Positions 8,990 through 20,971 of a stretch of DNA of 64,000 bases are shown here, piece after piece (the stretch's first letter is position 1; every line of letters starts with the position of its first letter). Below the pieces are notes generated by a model. The model worked only from the letters and a program-made list of their open reading frames with translations. It was not told where the DNA came from and did no database searches. The DNA is from Pseudogymnoascus destructans (lineage: Eukaryota; Ascomycota; Leotiomycetes; Thelebolales; Thelebolaceae), in assembly GCF_001641265.1 (NCBI RefSeq), contig NW_020167529.1, positions 831,001 through 895,000 of the forward strand, given 5' to 3'. The position numbers were made by a program, and so were the translations under genes.

Positions 8990-11148
8990 TTACATTTTGT
9001 CGTGCGTTGCCATCAAGGAACCTAGAGGAAATTAGTATATCGCATAGTAGAGAAGAAGGAATATTGCTTACCAATGAATGTAACAACCAATCTGCTGCGG
9101 ATCTGGCAAATATCCTCGGGAACCAACCAGATGGTAGCCCCAAGCTTTCTTGCGATACTGATGCTCAGCTTGGCGTTCAGGTACGCTTCATCCTCGGTGC
9201 GGCCAGATGTAACCAAATCATAGTCGACGTAGCTGCTCTTCATCCCGTTCAGAACATCAAGCAAGAAAGTACCAGTGCCAATGGAAGAATCCTTGAACGA
9301 ACGAATGGCGGAGCTCTTTCCACCCTTGCGAGACATATCGTTGGCCCACTTGACCATCTCTGCGTCAGTGATCTCACGCTTGCCCATGCGCTGTGCCAGG
9401 TCAGACAGAGTCTCGGAAATATCCTTCCGCATCAGTTGCCACACAAGTCCGAGTGTAAGGGTTTTTTGTCCGTCTGTGATATCTGCGCCCTGGATCCCGA
9501 CCAGCGAAAACCTGTTCTGTTTACCCAACTCGATTGCGTAGTTTGTGTTCTCCACGGCCTTGAATCGCGAGATCTCGGCCCCAGAGGCTGGAGCGTTGTT
9601 CACGTGCTTCCAGTTCACGGAACCCTTGATAACCTTGTCATACGCCTGCAGGAGAACAGTGCCGTCTCGTAGATCATCGAAGAGGGAGTTGACAGATGGG
9701 TTGACATCCAGACTGTTAAGCCAGAGAGTGAAAACTCTTGCCTCGCGCTCTCCTTCCGCATCGAAATCGTCGACTTGCAGCTTCTCCTCCTCAGTAATGG
9801 GGTCCAATGCTGGGTGAGTGTTAAAGAGATTAGCGACGAATGCGAGATTGAGCTTCGGGTTTCCAGCAACAAGAGATGTCGGGCTAAGGAATTTGCGGCA
9901 CTCCAATCTGTCGGCATTTTGCAGCACTTCTTCTGCGCGCTGCAGCAGGTCCCGTGTTTGGAGCGGTGAGCGGCTGCATGTCTCTGGTGCGATCTGGTTG
10001 AGGAGGACAGTGTAGTTCTCACCATCCTTAATGTCGGTCGAAAAGTTGGTTACCCTGATCAGCGTTAAACCTAACCAACTGTATCCATGGAGATGGGACG
10101 CCTACCTTCTTGGCCAGTTGGCTGCCTTCAGGTGGTAATTGAACCACCTCAAGAGAATCTGCTCGGGGGCCAGGCGCAGGAACTGCTCAAGGGTCTCATC
10201 TTCCTCAAGTAGTCTGTACAATTCCGGGTGTAGCTTGATATCGATTTTCCCAAGCAGACCTCTCCGAATAACCTGCCAGATCAATCCCAGGATCAGATGC
10301 TCGCGGACTTCAATGATATCTCCGCTACCAATGTTGACAACCGAACAACCAATGCCCTTTGCCGACTCGATAACAATGTTGTTGTTCTCCGTCATGTGGA
10401 ACGCATTCAATGTCTTGATCTTCTTTCCTGACCTGTTGAGTACTCGCTCATCGATAGTATCGGGGACACTGTCGTTAATCAACTTGGCAAGCACCAATCC
10501 ATCCTTACATTTATCAAACATCTCGAATGTGTCCGTAGGGAAGGGTAGCAGATGTCCCACGTCCGGGTCGCCAACAAGGACAGCATTGATATGCCTGGTG
10601 AATTCGGTTCGCTCATCCTCATTGATGGTGTGTGTAACGTTTGCAGACGAGCCCTGGACCTGGATACGACCGCTGGCGCTCGGCTTCGACGCATGCCCCA
10701 TAGTAGGCTTCTGCGATGAGGGTGGTGCTGGGCGCGATGGTCCCGTTGACATTCGCTTTTGCGCCGGAGACGATTCGCGCAATTTGGAAACCAACTTTGC
10801 TCGAGTTAGCAACTAAATGGGCCATGGTAGTATGTATGAATGCTTACGCCGACATAATCTTCCAGCTCAACTCTCCGCGACGAGTCAAGCTCGACCTCCT
10901 TCAGGGCCTGCCTCACGACGTCGTACGGCTGCCTCTCGCTCTGTTGGGTGGCTTTGATCGCCGTTCCCTCGTCAATGTAACCTTTGTCATCCTCATCTAA
11001 CTTGCGGAAAGCATCTTGGAGCCCAAAGATCTCATCTTGCTGGAACTCCGGGAACTTCCTGTAATGAATTCCGTCAGTCAGGCGCAAACAAAGGACAGCA
11101 AAGCGGGGCAATCGGGTGAACGAACCGCTGGAGCTTGATGACATTCAT
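8990..11148 (-). CDS. SAC6: Fimbrin / plastin, actin-bundling protein
   Basis: Cross-links actin filaments in endocytic patches and at the sub-apical actin collar of hyphae. Five exons: 11148-11126, 11058-10848, 10794-10106, 10054-9072 and 9021-8990, giving 645 aa, the usual fungal fimbrin length. The N-terminus MNVIKLQRKFPEFQQDEIF leads into an EF-hand segment (KLDEDDKGYIDEG) and a short linker, then four calponin-homology domains arranged as two actin-binding modules. Landmarks are NESVPD-like INDSVPDTIDERVLN, LGLIWQVIRRGLL, LILLRWFNYHLKAA-type ILLRWFNYHL, LFDDLRDGTVLLQAYDKV, GLVWQLMRKD and the C-terminal WLVPEDICQIRSRLVVTFIGSLMATHDKM. The last exon is only 32 nt. All splice sites are GT-AG. 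Tandem with and downstream of MPE1. Confidence 0.96.
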
Positions 11149-11830
11149 GGCGAGTAATCCGGGGATGCTTCTCGCACCGGACGTTGGATCTAGATTGGTG
11201 TTCGGTCGCTGGGATGGAAGTTATGCCAGTAGTTGCGAATCGGACTTTGGGTAAGCGTCGTCAGTGCTCGAGGCGGCGTGGAACTTCGATTCGCGTCGTA
11301 TGGAGGGGTACTCTTGGTTGGGCTTTGCGGGATATATGGCTTCCTTTCAGCTTCGAGTATCGTGACGTCGTTCAAGAACAACACTCGAACAGTTAACGCT
11401 TTAAGGGAGCGTATATAAAGAATTGTTTTGTGAATTGATTACTGCCTGGCGATTTCTTCGCTGCCTAGGAAACTACTCGCTGGGGAAGAGAGGGGCTGAG
11501 GGGTTACGGGCGTCACTGAAACCCAGCCACATTAACCAAGCCACAACCACGCTGTGGCTATACGCGCGCACGGGCGTGGATTCACATTTTTAAAACCTCA
11601 CAACGCCAAATAAACGATTACGTCGGCGCTAGTGCGTCACCTTGACCTTGAGGGCAATGAGCACTTCTACTTGGGCTTCTGTCAGCACCTATACTTATAA
11701 ATACTCAAAATTAATGGTCATCACTGTTGAACAAGCATTTCAGTTAATTTTATTTTTTATTATACAGTAATCTATAAATGACCCCAGTATTAGCTAACTA
11801 AACCCTCCCTACGAAAACTATTCCTCCCAA
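11149..11830. promoter_or_regulatory. Fimbrin promoter region and MPE1 3' flank
   Basis: 682 bases without a gene. The part nearest 11831 is AT-rich and probably holds the MPE1 3' end. A TATATA-like stretch sits at about 11412. Confidence 0.4.
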
Positions 11831-13805
11831 CTAGAGCTCCCTGAAATCACTTGGACGGCTTCTCTTCTGTCGTCCCTGGTGTCGGTGAGGGTTGACGGGG
11901 TTCCTGAAATATGCATTGTCCTCCTCATTTGGCAAGTTCCCTGCAAAAATCGTCTTCTGTTGATTTGGAAATTCACCTGGTTGAACTGATGGCATATTCG
12001 GCCTTGAATTATTGTAACCCCCTCCACTCCCCATACCACCCCCATATCCGCCACCGTACGGTCCATTCATGTTAGGCATGTTCATGTTCATGCCGGAAAA
12101 TCCGCCGTTCATCGGGAAGCCGTTCATGGCCATCATCGGGTTCATCATCGGGTTCATCATCGGGTTCATCATTCCGTACGCACTCATCATATTCATATTT
12201 ATGTTGCCCATTCCCATGCCCATACCGTACGCATTCCCAAACTGTTGTGACATGTCGAAGGGTGCGTTTGGAAATCCTTGCATGGGGTTCATGCCATTCA
12301 TCATGGCCTGTTGTTGCATTCCTGCCTGCCTTTGCGCTTCCTGCTGTTGCATCGCCTTAGGGCCCTTTGGTATCCTGGGATTCTCAAGGGGATCCTCTGC
12401 AGGGCGTTTCTTAGAGTCGGATCCAGTAGGGTTAACTACCTGTGACTTCTCTGCCGGCTTTTCTGAATCTGAAGGCTTTGGGGATGAAACAACAGCAGGA
12501 GATCCGGGTTTTGGCGACGCGGATCCGGTCTTGTTGGCAGTTGGCTCGGTTGAGGCTTGTTCTGATGCGGATTCGGGATTGCTAGGACTCTTTGGGGCCT
12601 CTTTTATTTTTTCTTTCTCTTCAACATAATCCTTGATGAGCTTAGACACCTCTTCGTCAGGTTTTAAGTTGTCAATAAGGACTTCTTCTGTTTGACAACC
12701 AGGGCATTTGAAATCGCTCTCAATGAGTGCGTTAGTTATGCAATCATTGCAATACGTCTTCTCACAACAAGGCGTCTTCATTGGGTCTATGAACATGCGT
12801 TTGTCGATTGGGCACTCTAATCCTCTGTCTTGCAACTCCTTGTTACCTGATGCAGCTGCTTGTTGCGCCGCAGCAGACGACTTCGTCTTTGCCTGAAACT
12901 GCTCCCAAGAAGCCTTGTCCGGCTCTGCAACTACAAACTCGCCTTCGGCGTTAACCATGACGCCGGACAGAGCTTTCACATCATCCGCCATCCCGTCGCC
13001 TGTGAGGGCGACTGGCTTCTCGACTGTCCTCAGCATCGACCTAGGAATTCCTGTGGTTCGCTTAACTCGTGGTTTGTTGTCAAAGTTCGGATCGTCATTC
13101 GTTGGGCATACTTGAATCCAGTGTCCCTTCTCTCCACATCGATAGCATACGTACCCCGTAGGCGGCTCGTGATCTGGGACGTTGGGGGGTGGTCCTCCTT
13201 TTTTGTTGCCACCAGAACGGGCGATCGGTGTTTGGCTGTAGAAGGTTAGTACTGGGCGATTGTTTTTGGAGATAGGGGATAAAAACTTACTTCGCCATCT
13301 CGTCCTGTTGCGCGGACCACTGCTCGTTCTGTGCTTGAAACATGGCAGCCATACGTTCCTCCTCAGACATTGCATCGTTCATTTTGGGAGCAAAGTTGGA
13401 GCTCACGGCTGCCTTTGAGGTGGATTTAGCAGTAGGCATCTCTTTCCTGGACGAATTCTTTGCATTAACTGGCATCTTTCCCGACATGTAGCGAGCCGCC
13501 TTGCCCGCTCCAGCCTTTATGGGTGGTAAGCGGCGGGCGATGATCGAGGTGGACCTCGGAATTATTGTGGTGTCATCAGTATACTCTATTGTACTGTTAG
13601 TAAAGAAATATTCTACGTCTGTTTGGCACATACCTTCGTTTCCATCTTCGTTATATATTTTGAGATCAAATTCTGTTCCATCTCCCAGGCCACCTTTTAT
13701 AATAATATCACGTTTCAGCTCGAACACAGAGATTCCGGTGCCGTCAAATTCGACCCGGGTGGGCTCCTTTTGCGACTTGAACTTGAAGAAAACGGAAGAA
13801 GTCAT
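11831..13805 (-). CDS. MPE1: Mpe1/RBBP6-type cleavage and polyadenylation factor subunit
   Basis: Subunit of the nuclear cleavage and polyadenylation factor; a RING-type protein that joins RNA cleavage to polyadenylation. Three exons: 13805-13634, 13585-13291 and 13235-11831, giving 623 aa. Domains in order: an N-terminal DWNN ubiquitin-like domain (residues 3-75, starting SSVFFKFKSQKEPTRVEFDG, with DDTTIIPRSTSIIARRLPP), a CCHC zinc knuckle CYRCGEKGHWIQVC (about 186-199), and a RING/U-box-like Cys cluster CPIDKRMF...CCEKTYCNDC...CPGC (about 296-338). A long low-complexity tail follows, with a Met/Asn/Gly-rich block (about 430-545) that includes a repeated MMNP motif. The tail ends in a basic RRQKRSRPSDF-like patch. 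In exon 2 the acceptor AATAG is preferred over an upstream AACAG because only it keeps the NEEYTDDTTI frame. Confidence 0.95.
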
Positions 13806-14819
13806 CGTGGCAATATTTTAACCACGTCAATGTTGGTGAACTCCAGCCTTTGGGCAGTCAGCCAGGAGGTACTGGAGAAGGGATGAAATATTTCGTGGAC
13901 TGTTGGTATCGTTTTCTGTCGTACTTGGTTTTCGACTCCGTATATATGGTGTGATGGTCTCCCTCAACTGTCGCACGATTTGGTGGCAAACGACACCCAG
14001 TTTTCAGTAGACGCAACAGGCTTGAGCCAGGTAATGCGACCGTACAAAGCCAAGGTTATTTTTTATCTTTGTTTTCGTACTGAGATATGGGGAATCAAGT
14101 TCTGGTTTCAATAGCTCAAAAAATCTGGAAAGAGAGCAGAAAAACACGACGAAAAATGTACAAATGGCAGCGATGAAGCCGCAAAAATAGTTGAACAACA
14201 AGTAACCGCCCGTAACAGCCTCAGCAGTTGACCAATCCCAACAACCTCAAGCTACATCCACAGTATCAGCAGGCCACCTTGGTCTATTTCGATGCCAAAT
14301 GTATCCACAGCGAGCCTGATGATATCTCTTCTGAAATCAATTTATCTCTTCTGAAATCAATTTGTATCCTAAGATGTCTGTGGGTTAATCTTTGTGCACC
14401 TGGAGGAAGGATCGAGGATTGAGTTCGCTGATGGATTTGGATGTGAATCGCGTCTGGATACAGGCTGGATCGAGTTATCAAGAAACAGAGATCGCTCAAG
14501 TCAACCGCTAGCGCTCAAGGCGAAGATGATGATTAAGTTGTCGAATAGTTCGGATGGAAAAGTTCGATGATGAAGGTTGAAGAGTGAGGTTGGCAAACGA
14601 ACTGGGTGAAGTATGAACACGAGCAAGTGGCGGAGTTAGACCGCTTACTAATAAGCGCTAGCGCAAATAAAGCTAGACTCTTTCCATATGGCATTCTGCA
14701 CGTTGTAGTCCGTGCGTCTATGACACGGAGACGACAGGCGGGTATGGCTATAAAGGATAGAGTGGCCGTTGTTCAGTCATTCAGCTGGTTTGACAACGCC
14801 GCCGCGCAAGAAAGTTACC
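13806..14819. promoter_or_regulatory. Divergent promoter region, MPE1 (-) / HIS7 (+)
   Basis: 1014 bases with no supported gene. Contents: a 20-bp direct duplication at 14324-14363, a CCAAT sequence near 14232, and the palindromic octamer CGCTAGCG twice (14506-14513 and 14656-14663). No exact TGACTCA (CPC1/Gcn4) site was seen, although HIS7 genes are usually under general amino-acid control. Confidence 0.5.
14324..14363. repeat. 20-bp tandem duplication
   Basis: Two perfect adjacent copies of ATCTCTTCTGAAATCAATTT in the MPE1/HIS7 intergenic region. Confidence 0.9.
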
Positions 14820-16509
14820 ATGCCTACCGTGCATTTGTTAGATTATGTTGCGGGTAATATTCGCAGCTTAGTCAACGCCATAGAAAAAGTTGGCTATACC
14901 GTCGAATGGGTCAAGTCTCCCGAAGATGTTGAAAAAGCCGATGTAAGTCATTCTGGAGCTATTTGCGGGGTTCAAATGGTTCTGGTATTGATATCTATCA
15001 TAGAGACTAATCCTCCCCGGCGTTGGCCATTTCGGCCATTGTCTAAACCAACTATCCTCCGCTGGATACCTCCCCGCGATACGGAAGCACGTCCAGACTG
15101 GCAAGCCATTTATGGGCATATGCGTTGGGCTCCAAGTACTGTTTGAGGGCTCCTCGGAAGCCCCAGAAGTCGCTGGACTCGGTATAATTAAAGCCACCCT
15201 TGATAGGTTTGACGATACCACAAAGTCAGTCCCACACATCGGGTGGAACAGCGCCGCGTCCGACAAGGAGTTTTTCGGCCTGCGATCCGACTCAAAATAC
15301 TACTATGTCCACTCATACAAGGTGCCGTATGTAAAGGGCCAGCTAGAGGATCAAGGTTGGTCTGTTGCGACGGTGCGATATGGAGACGAGGAGTTTGTGG
15401 GTGCGGTGATGAAAGACAACGCCCTCATTACACAATTCCACCCAGAAAAGAGTGGTATGGCGGGGTTGAGAGTACTCAAGGCCTTTTTGGACGGAGATGC
15501 AACCTCTTCTACCAGTGGTGTCCATACCAGCGCCCCTGTGACCGAGGGTTTGACAAAGCGAGTTATTGCTTGCTTGGATGTCAGGGCCAATGACAGCGGC
15601 GATCTGGTCGTCACCAAAGGTGACCAGTATGATGTTCGCGAGAAGGGTAGTGGGGGAGATGTGCGCAACTTGGGGAAGCCTGTTCAGATGGCCAAGAAAT
15701 ACTACGAGCAAGGAGCTGATGAGGTTACGTTCCTTAACATTACAAGCTTCAGGGACTGCCCGGTTGCCGATCTTCCCATGCTTGAGGTTCTTAGGCAGAC
15801 ATCTAAAACTGTCTTCGTTCCTTTGACTATTGGAGGAGGGATCAGAGACACAGTGGATACCGATGGCACCAAAGTGTCCGCCTTGCAAATTGCAACCATG
15901 TACTTCAAGAGTGGTGCAGACAAGGTCTCTATAGGATCGGATGCTGTTACCGCAGCCGAGGAATACTATGCGGCTGGGAAGAAGCTTTCTGGCAAAACAG
16001 CGATTGAGCAGATCTCCAAGGCATACGGAAACCAGGCTGTAGTTGTCAGCGTGGACCCAAAGCGCATATACGTTTCCAACCCAGAAGAGACGACCCACTC
16101 GGTCATCAAAACATCGACACCGGGACCCAACGGAGAAGGATACTGCTGGTACGCTTGCACTATCAAGGGAGGACGGGAGACGAGAGACACGGATGTTATT
16201 CAGTTGACCCAGGCGGTTGAGGCCATGGGCACTGGCGAGATCCTGCTTAACTGCATTGACAAGGACGGCACTAACAGCGGGTTTGACCTTGAGCTTATTG
16301 ACCACGTCAAGAGCGCCATAACGATCCCAGTTATCGCGTCAAGTGGCGCTGGAAACCCAGGCCACTTTACGGAGGTATTCTCAAAGACAAAGACTGATGC
16401 TGCACTGGGAGCTGGTATTTTCCACAGGGGAGAGTATACTGTGACACAGGTCAAGGATGAGTTGATTGATAAGGGGTTTATGATCAGGCAATTTGAAGAC
16501 CAGATATAG
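14820..16509 (+). CDS. HIS7: Imidazole glycerol phosphate synthase, HisH-HisF fusion
   Basis: Fifth step of histidine biosynthesis: converts PRFAR plus glutamine to imidazole glycerol phosphate and AICAR. Two exons, 14820-14942 and 15004-16509, with a 61-nt GT-AG intron, giving 542 aa (fungal HIS7 is about 550). The N-terminal class-I glutamine amidotransferase starts HLLDYVAGNIRSL and has the oxyanion/nucleophile motif MGICVGLQ (Cys about 81) and the His/Glu pair in HPEKSG (about 187). The cyclase (HisF) barrel begins near residue 225 with KRVIACLDVR and contains the catalytic-type Asp in ACLDVR, GGGIRDT and VIASSGAGNPGHF. Splicing restores PGVGHFG at the junction. Tail to tail with the dCMP deaminase gene, with only 108 bases between stop codons. 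Confidence 0.97.
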
Positions 16510-16617
16510 AAGTATCGAATTGAAAATCAATATTATCCATTTCCATAAGTCCTGCGCCATGACTTCCACCATAATGCACAAAGTAAACTAGCTAAGTGTT
16601 CTTGTCTGCCCTGCGCA

Positions 16618-17667
16618 TCAAGCAATGGCTTGCTTCTCAAGATGGACTAGACCATTCGGCGGCTAAGTACTCAGTTAGTTTGGAGTTGATAACCAGAGAT
16701 TGACACTTACGGGCGAAAACTGTCGTAGCTGTACTCCAGCCTCCCTGAAGACGGCCGCTGTTTGACCATCCATGCTATACCCCTGACTATAAACAACCTC
16801 GCTGATTCCAACCTGGGCTATTTTGATGCTGCATGTCAAACAGGGACATGTATCACAGTACAATATAGCGCCTTCGCGGATCCTCTCCCTCCCTGCCTCC
16901 AACAACGCATTCTCCTCGGCATGGATGCACAAACACGTCGACAAGCCGACACCAGATCCTTGGGCGTCATTGCACCTAGGGCATCCACCCTCACCACAGT
17001 TCTTGAGTCCTCGAGGCGTGCCGTTGTAGCCAGTGCTTATGACGCGCTTCTCTCTCACCAAGACACACCCAACCCTGCGTTTCATGCAGTTACTCCTCTG
17101 AGCCGCGAGGGATGCGAGCTGCATGAAGTATTGGTCCCAGCTAGGCCTCAGGCGGTCTTTATTTGTCAAGTCTAGTTTCCCTAGAGTGGCATAGAGATGT
17201 GCCAAGTCTGACGATGTGTTCAGAAGGCGGATTGTCGCCCGTGAAATGAGTGGAAGCAAGCCACCATTTGAGTTAAACAGGTGATCATCTGACCTCAAAA
17301 CAAAATCTTCCAGAGAGAGATCATCATCCGAGTGAGGAGATGAAGTAGAAGAGATCAATCGCTTTTGAAAACGCTTCCAGCGAACATTTACAGGTGCATC
17401 AACGCTGATGAGAATGAAAAAGGGTCGGCGGACAAGAATGTCTAGGACGGCCTCGCAGTAAATGTCGGTTGTCACCCAACGGCGCTGCCATTGTGTAGTC
17501 ACAAAGTTAACCAACTCATCTATGGTATGGAAGGTGTGCTTGTCGTCCGTCAAAGGCTCGTTTGCTAAGTGTTGCAGGCGCAAACGAGTGAATCCATGGT
17601 GCTCAATCAGATATTGGGCAACGGTCCTCTTCCCCGAACAAATGCCACCACAGAGACCAACAAACAT
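16618..17667 (-). CDS. DCD1: Deoxycytidylate (dCMP) deaminase
   Basis: Makes dUMP from dCMP for thymidylate synthesis. Two exons, 17667-16711 and 16662-16618, giving 333 aa. The N-terminal part (about 1-170) is a nucleotide-kinase-like extension with a P-loop-like GLCGGICSGKRT, which is usual for fungal Dcd1. The C-terminal CMP/dCMP deaminase domain carries the zinc ligands in CIHAEEN (His plus proton-shuttle Glu) and TCPCLTC, and the substrate loop STGYNGTPRGLKNC. Without the last intron the frame stops at 16675 after a non-conserved stretch. Splicing gives the conserved ending QFSPPPNGLVHLE, so the second exon is preferred. Confidence 0.95.
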
Positions 17668-18137
17668 TTCGTCGCTTTGAAAACAAATACAAGAAATCGA
17701 CTGTGGCAGAATAACAGCTTAGAACTTCAAAGGAATGTTCAAGGCAATCTGATATTATAACCTTTGCTTCAATGCACAACAGGCTTGGAGCTTTGTTGTC
17801 GGACAAAAGAAACTCCGTAAGGAGAGACAAGGCTGAGGCTTGGCGTGCTTGTGCCTGTGGAGGTGGGTACATTCGTGCATGTACCGTGCCCTATTATTGG
17901 ATGATCAGCAGGTACCTCAGCACGGTTCTGGCCTCTCCGCCTGATTACTCGACGACTCGGCGATAAGCTGCCTCCCCGCACTATGGTTATATCTTATCGA
18001 CAGCTCTACCTACAGAGGGTCTTTGACTCCAGCATATCCCAACATACTTTCAACACCACCTTACCTATTCCTCTTTCATACTTCTTCTTCCAGATATCAA
18101 AGCCTTTAAGGCTGGGGCGACACGTCCGATCAACACC
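17668..18137. promoter_or_regulatory. Divergent promoter region, DCD1 (-) / ATG7 (+)
   Basis: 470 bases. Nothing coding is supported and no clear transcription-factor motif was recognised. Confidence 0.4.
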
Positions 18138-20384
18138 ATGGCGCTTCAATACGCCCCGTTCCAGTCCGAGATCGAACTTCCCTTCTACTCAGCTCTCGCA
18201 AACCTCAAGATCGACCATGACCGTCTCGACGTGTCGGCTCGCCAGGTTCTGGGGTTGTACGGAGCACCTATTCATCTCTCATCTCGAACAAACTGTCAGA
18301 TGCAGATACTGGGAAATGCGTTGAGCAGCTCATCGTAAGTTAAGAACTGTGAGACTTCGTGACGATTATATTTATTAACCGCTTTCCAAAGGGTTCCTGC
18401 CGGCTTGGTTCGCGCTGAAGGCATCATTAGAAATGTCAATACCATCGAGGAATTTAAGAATGCTGACAAGAACGCCATCATCAACACTGCGGGAAAGCAG
18501 GTATGCTACTCTTATGCAGCCCCTTGAACTCACAAGGCAGGACGTTAACTCAATCAGATTTGGGATGCGATACAAGACGGCACCATTTACTCCCTGCCAT
18601 CTCTACTCTCCTCTTTCACCATATTGTCGTTTGCGGACCTAAAGAAATACCGGTTTACGACCTGGTCTGGATTCCCAGCTCTCCACTCAGACCCAGTTTG
18701 GACACAGTCTGCACCGATAGAGCGACTCGGCGGGCGCGAGACGACAGCCCTTGTCGACGAGGTTGGCACGTGGAGATACAGCGTTGATCCAAGAGAGCAC
18801 GGCTTCTTTTTGGCCAAAAAGGTGTACAACTCCGACAAACCGCAAGCTGACCTGGAGGCGGAAACCAAACCGGACGAGCGCACCTCCATCGATGACGAAA
18901 CGGGTTATAACTGGAAAATTGGGTCTCTCCATGCATTTGAGACGGGATTCTTCCGGGACGTGGATGCTAAAGATCAGTATATTTCGTTCGCAGATCCATC
19001 CACGTACCCACAGAACCCTGGGTGGATGTTACGAAACCTCTTGGTCTTGGTTAGGCAACGTTACAAGCTCGACAACGTCCGCATCTTGTGCTACAGGGAT
19101 GTCCAATCTAAGAGGGACGAAGCACGGAGCATCATACTCAACCTCAGCTCAACATCTCCAGCTGAGAAAGACGAAACTGCCTCGCCGGTAGTAGCTAAGA
19201 TGCCCAAAGTAACTGGATGGGAGCGAAACAGCCACGGCAAGTTATCATCCAGATTGACAGACCTGTCCCAGTACATGGACCCACGACTGCTTGCGGATCA
19301 ATCTGTCGACCTCAACCTGAAGCTCATGAAATGGCGCATTGCGCCGAACCTAAACCTCACAAAAATCAGCCAAACGAAGTGTCTCCTCATCGGAGCCGGC
19401 ACACTCGGCAGCTACGTATCACGGAACTTGCTGGGCTGGGGTGTGCGCAAAATCACCTTCGTGGATAACGGAACCGTCTCATTCTCAAATCCTGTCCGCC
19501 AACCTCTATTCACCTACCAAGACTGCCTGGGAGGAGGAGGAAAGAAGGCAGAACTCGCCGCAAAGGCTCTGCAGGACATATACCCTGGAGTAGACAGCAC
19601 TGGGCACGTCATCTCGGTCCCCATGCTCGGACACCCTGTTACAGACGAGGCCAAGGCACAGCGCGATTTTGAGACTCTGAAAAAGCTTATCGACGAGCAC
19701 GATGCCATATTTTTACTAATGGACACTCGTGAGAGTCGATGGCTTCCAACGTTGATGGGAAAGGCCACTGGAAAGATCGTAATGAATGCCGCTCTTGGCT
19801 TCGACACATACGTCGTCATGAGGCACGGTATGACACCCCCCGACGGAGCCCAAGCAGCTCTCGGCTGCTACTTCTGCAACGATGTCGTTGCTCCCGCAGA
19901 TTCAGTAAAGGACCAGACTCTCGACCAACAATGCACAGTCACGCGTCCAGGGATAGCAGCAATAGCATCAGCACAGCTCGTTGAGCTTCTAGCGTCCATC
20001 CTACAGCACCCCCTCGGTGGCCTTGCTCCCGCCCCTAAGCCGGTGCAGCCCTCAGGATCAGGCCCAGTTTCGTACGAGCGTGACCCACCAGAACACCCAC
20101 TGGGCATCGTACCCCACCAGATCCGAGGCTTCCTCGCGAGCTGGCAGAACATGCTTATCAGCGGGCAATCATACGACTGCTGCTCAGCATGCTCCTCCAA
20201 AGTCGTGGATGCGTATGAGAAGGACGGATGGGACTTTGTAAAGAAGGCACTGGCGGAGAGGGACTACATCACCGAGCTGAGCGGGTTGGCTGAGGTGCAG
20301 CGGGCGGCTGAGGCGGCGGGTGGGGATATTGATTGGGATAGTGAGGGGGAAGGCGAGGAGGAGGGTGAAGGAGAACTTCTATGA
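18138..20384 (+). CDS. ATG7: Autophagy E1-like activating enzyme Atg7
   Basis: Activates Atg8 and Atg12 by ATP-dependent adenylation and thioester formation, then passes them to Atg3 and Atg10. Three exons: 18138-18334, 18392-18500 and 18558-20384, giving 710 aa, normal for the family. The N-terminal Atg7 domain (MALQYAPFQSEIELPFYSALANLKIDHDRLD...) is followed by the ThiF/E1 adenylation fold with GAGTLGSYVSRNLLGWGVRKITFVDNGTVSFSNPVRQ. Then come ATP-binding MDTRESRWLPTLM, zinc-coordinating cysteine pairs (GCYFCND and CCSACS) and the catalytic-Cys motif DQQCTVTRPG (Cys 561). The acidic C-terminal tail includes the Atg8-contacting region in other species. Confidence 0.97.
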
Positions 20385-20971
20385 TATTGCCAAATACCCA
20401 AGGCTTACATGAAATAACGTCTTTGCGAGCAGTTTGGTTTGGGAATGGGAAAGCTAGATGGAATTCCTCTCGATACTTATGTATTTGCAACTGGATGGTG
20501 TAAGGCGCAGAAGGAGGGAGGTATATTCTGCATATGGGAGACAGGGTTGGCTATGTTCTCACGTATAGCTATGTTGTACTTGTTTTATTATCAACAGTAG
20601 CAATTGAATTTGAACACTTATATATGAGAGATTCTCGAGAATCCTATAACGATTGTAGTGGTGCAAGATGCTGTATATGCGAGAATTCTAGCCAAAATAA
20701 ATCCCATAAATGCCACAATCCAATCCAACAGGGTGGTCGTTGCGGCCTATTTCCAACTCCCCGAGAGCGCAGCGGCGCAACGTGCATTGGTCAACAGACC
20801 AGAGGTATCTAGTAAGAAAGATCATTCGCTCATATTTCATGATATGCTGCAAAATCAGCGATGGAAGCCCCTATGCCAATGAAGGAGACATGGTTAGGCT
20901 TCCAATATATAGTAACACATCCACCTACCATCCAAGCTGAGAGCTTGGGTCATTTCATTCCGTCGTGGAGA
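20385..20971. other. Convergent 3' region, ATG7 / MIT-domain gene
   Basis: 587 bases with no supported coding sequence. It is AT-rich around 20520-20730 and must include both 3' UTRs. Confidence 0.45.

Noticed and set aside
12069..12629. Plus-strand Ile/Phe/Met-rich frame resembling a membrane protein
   Set aside because: It is the antisense of the Met/Asn-rich tail of Mpe1; the hydrophobicity is an artefact of reverse-complemented CAT/ATG codons.
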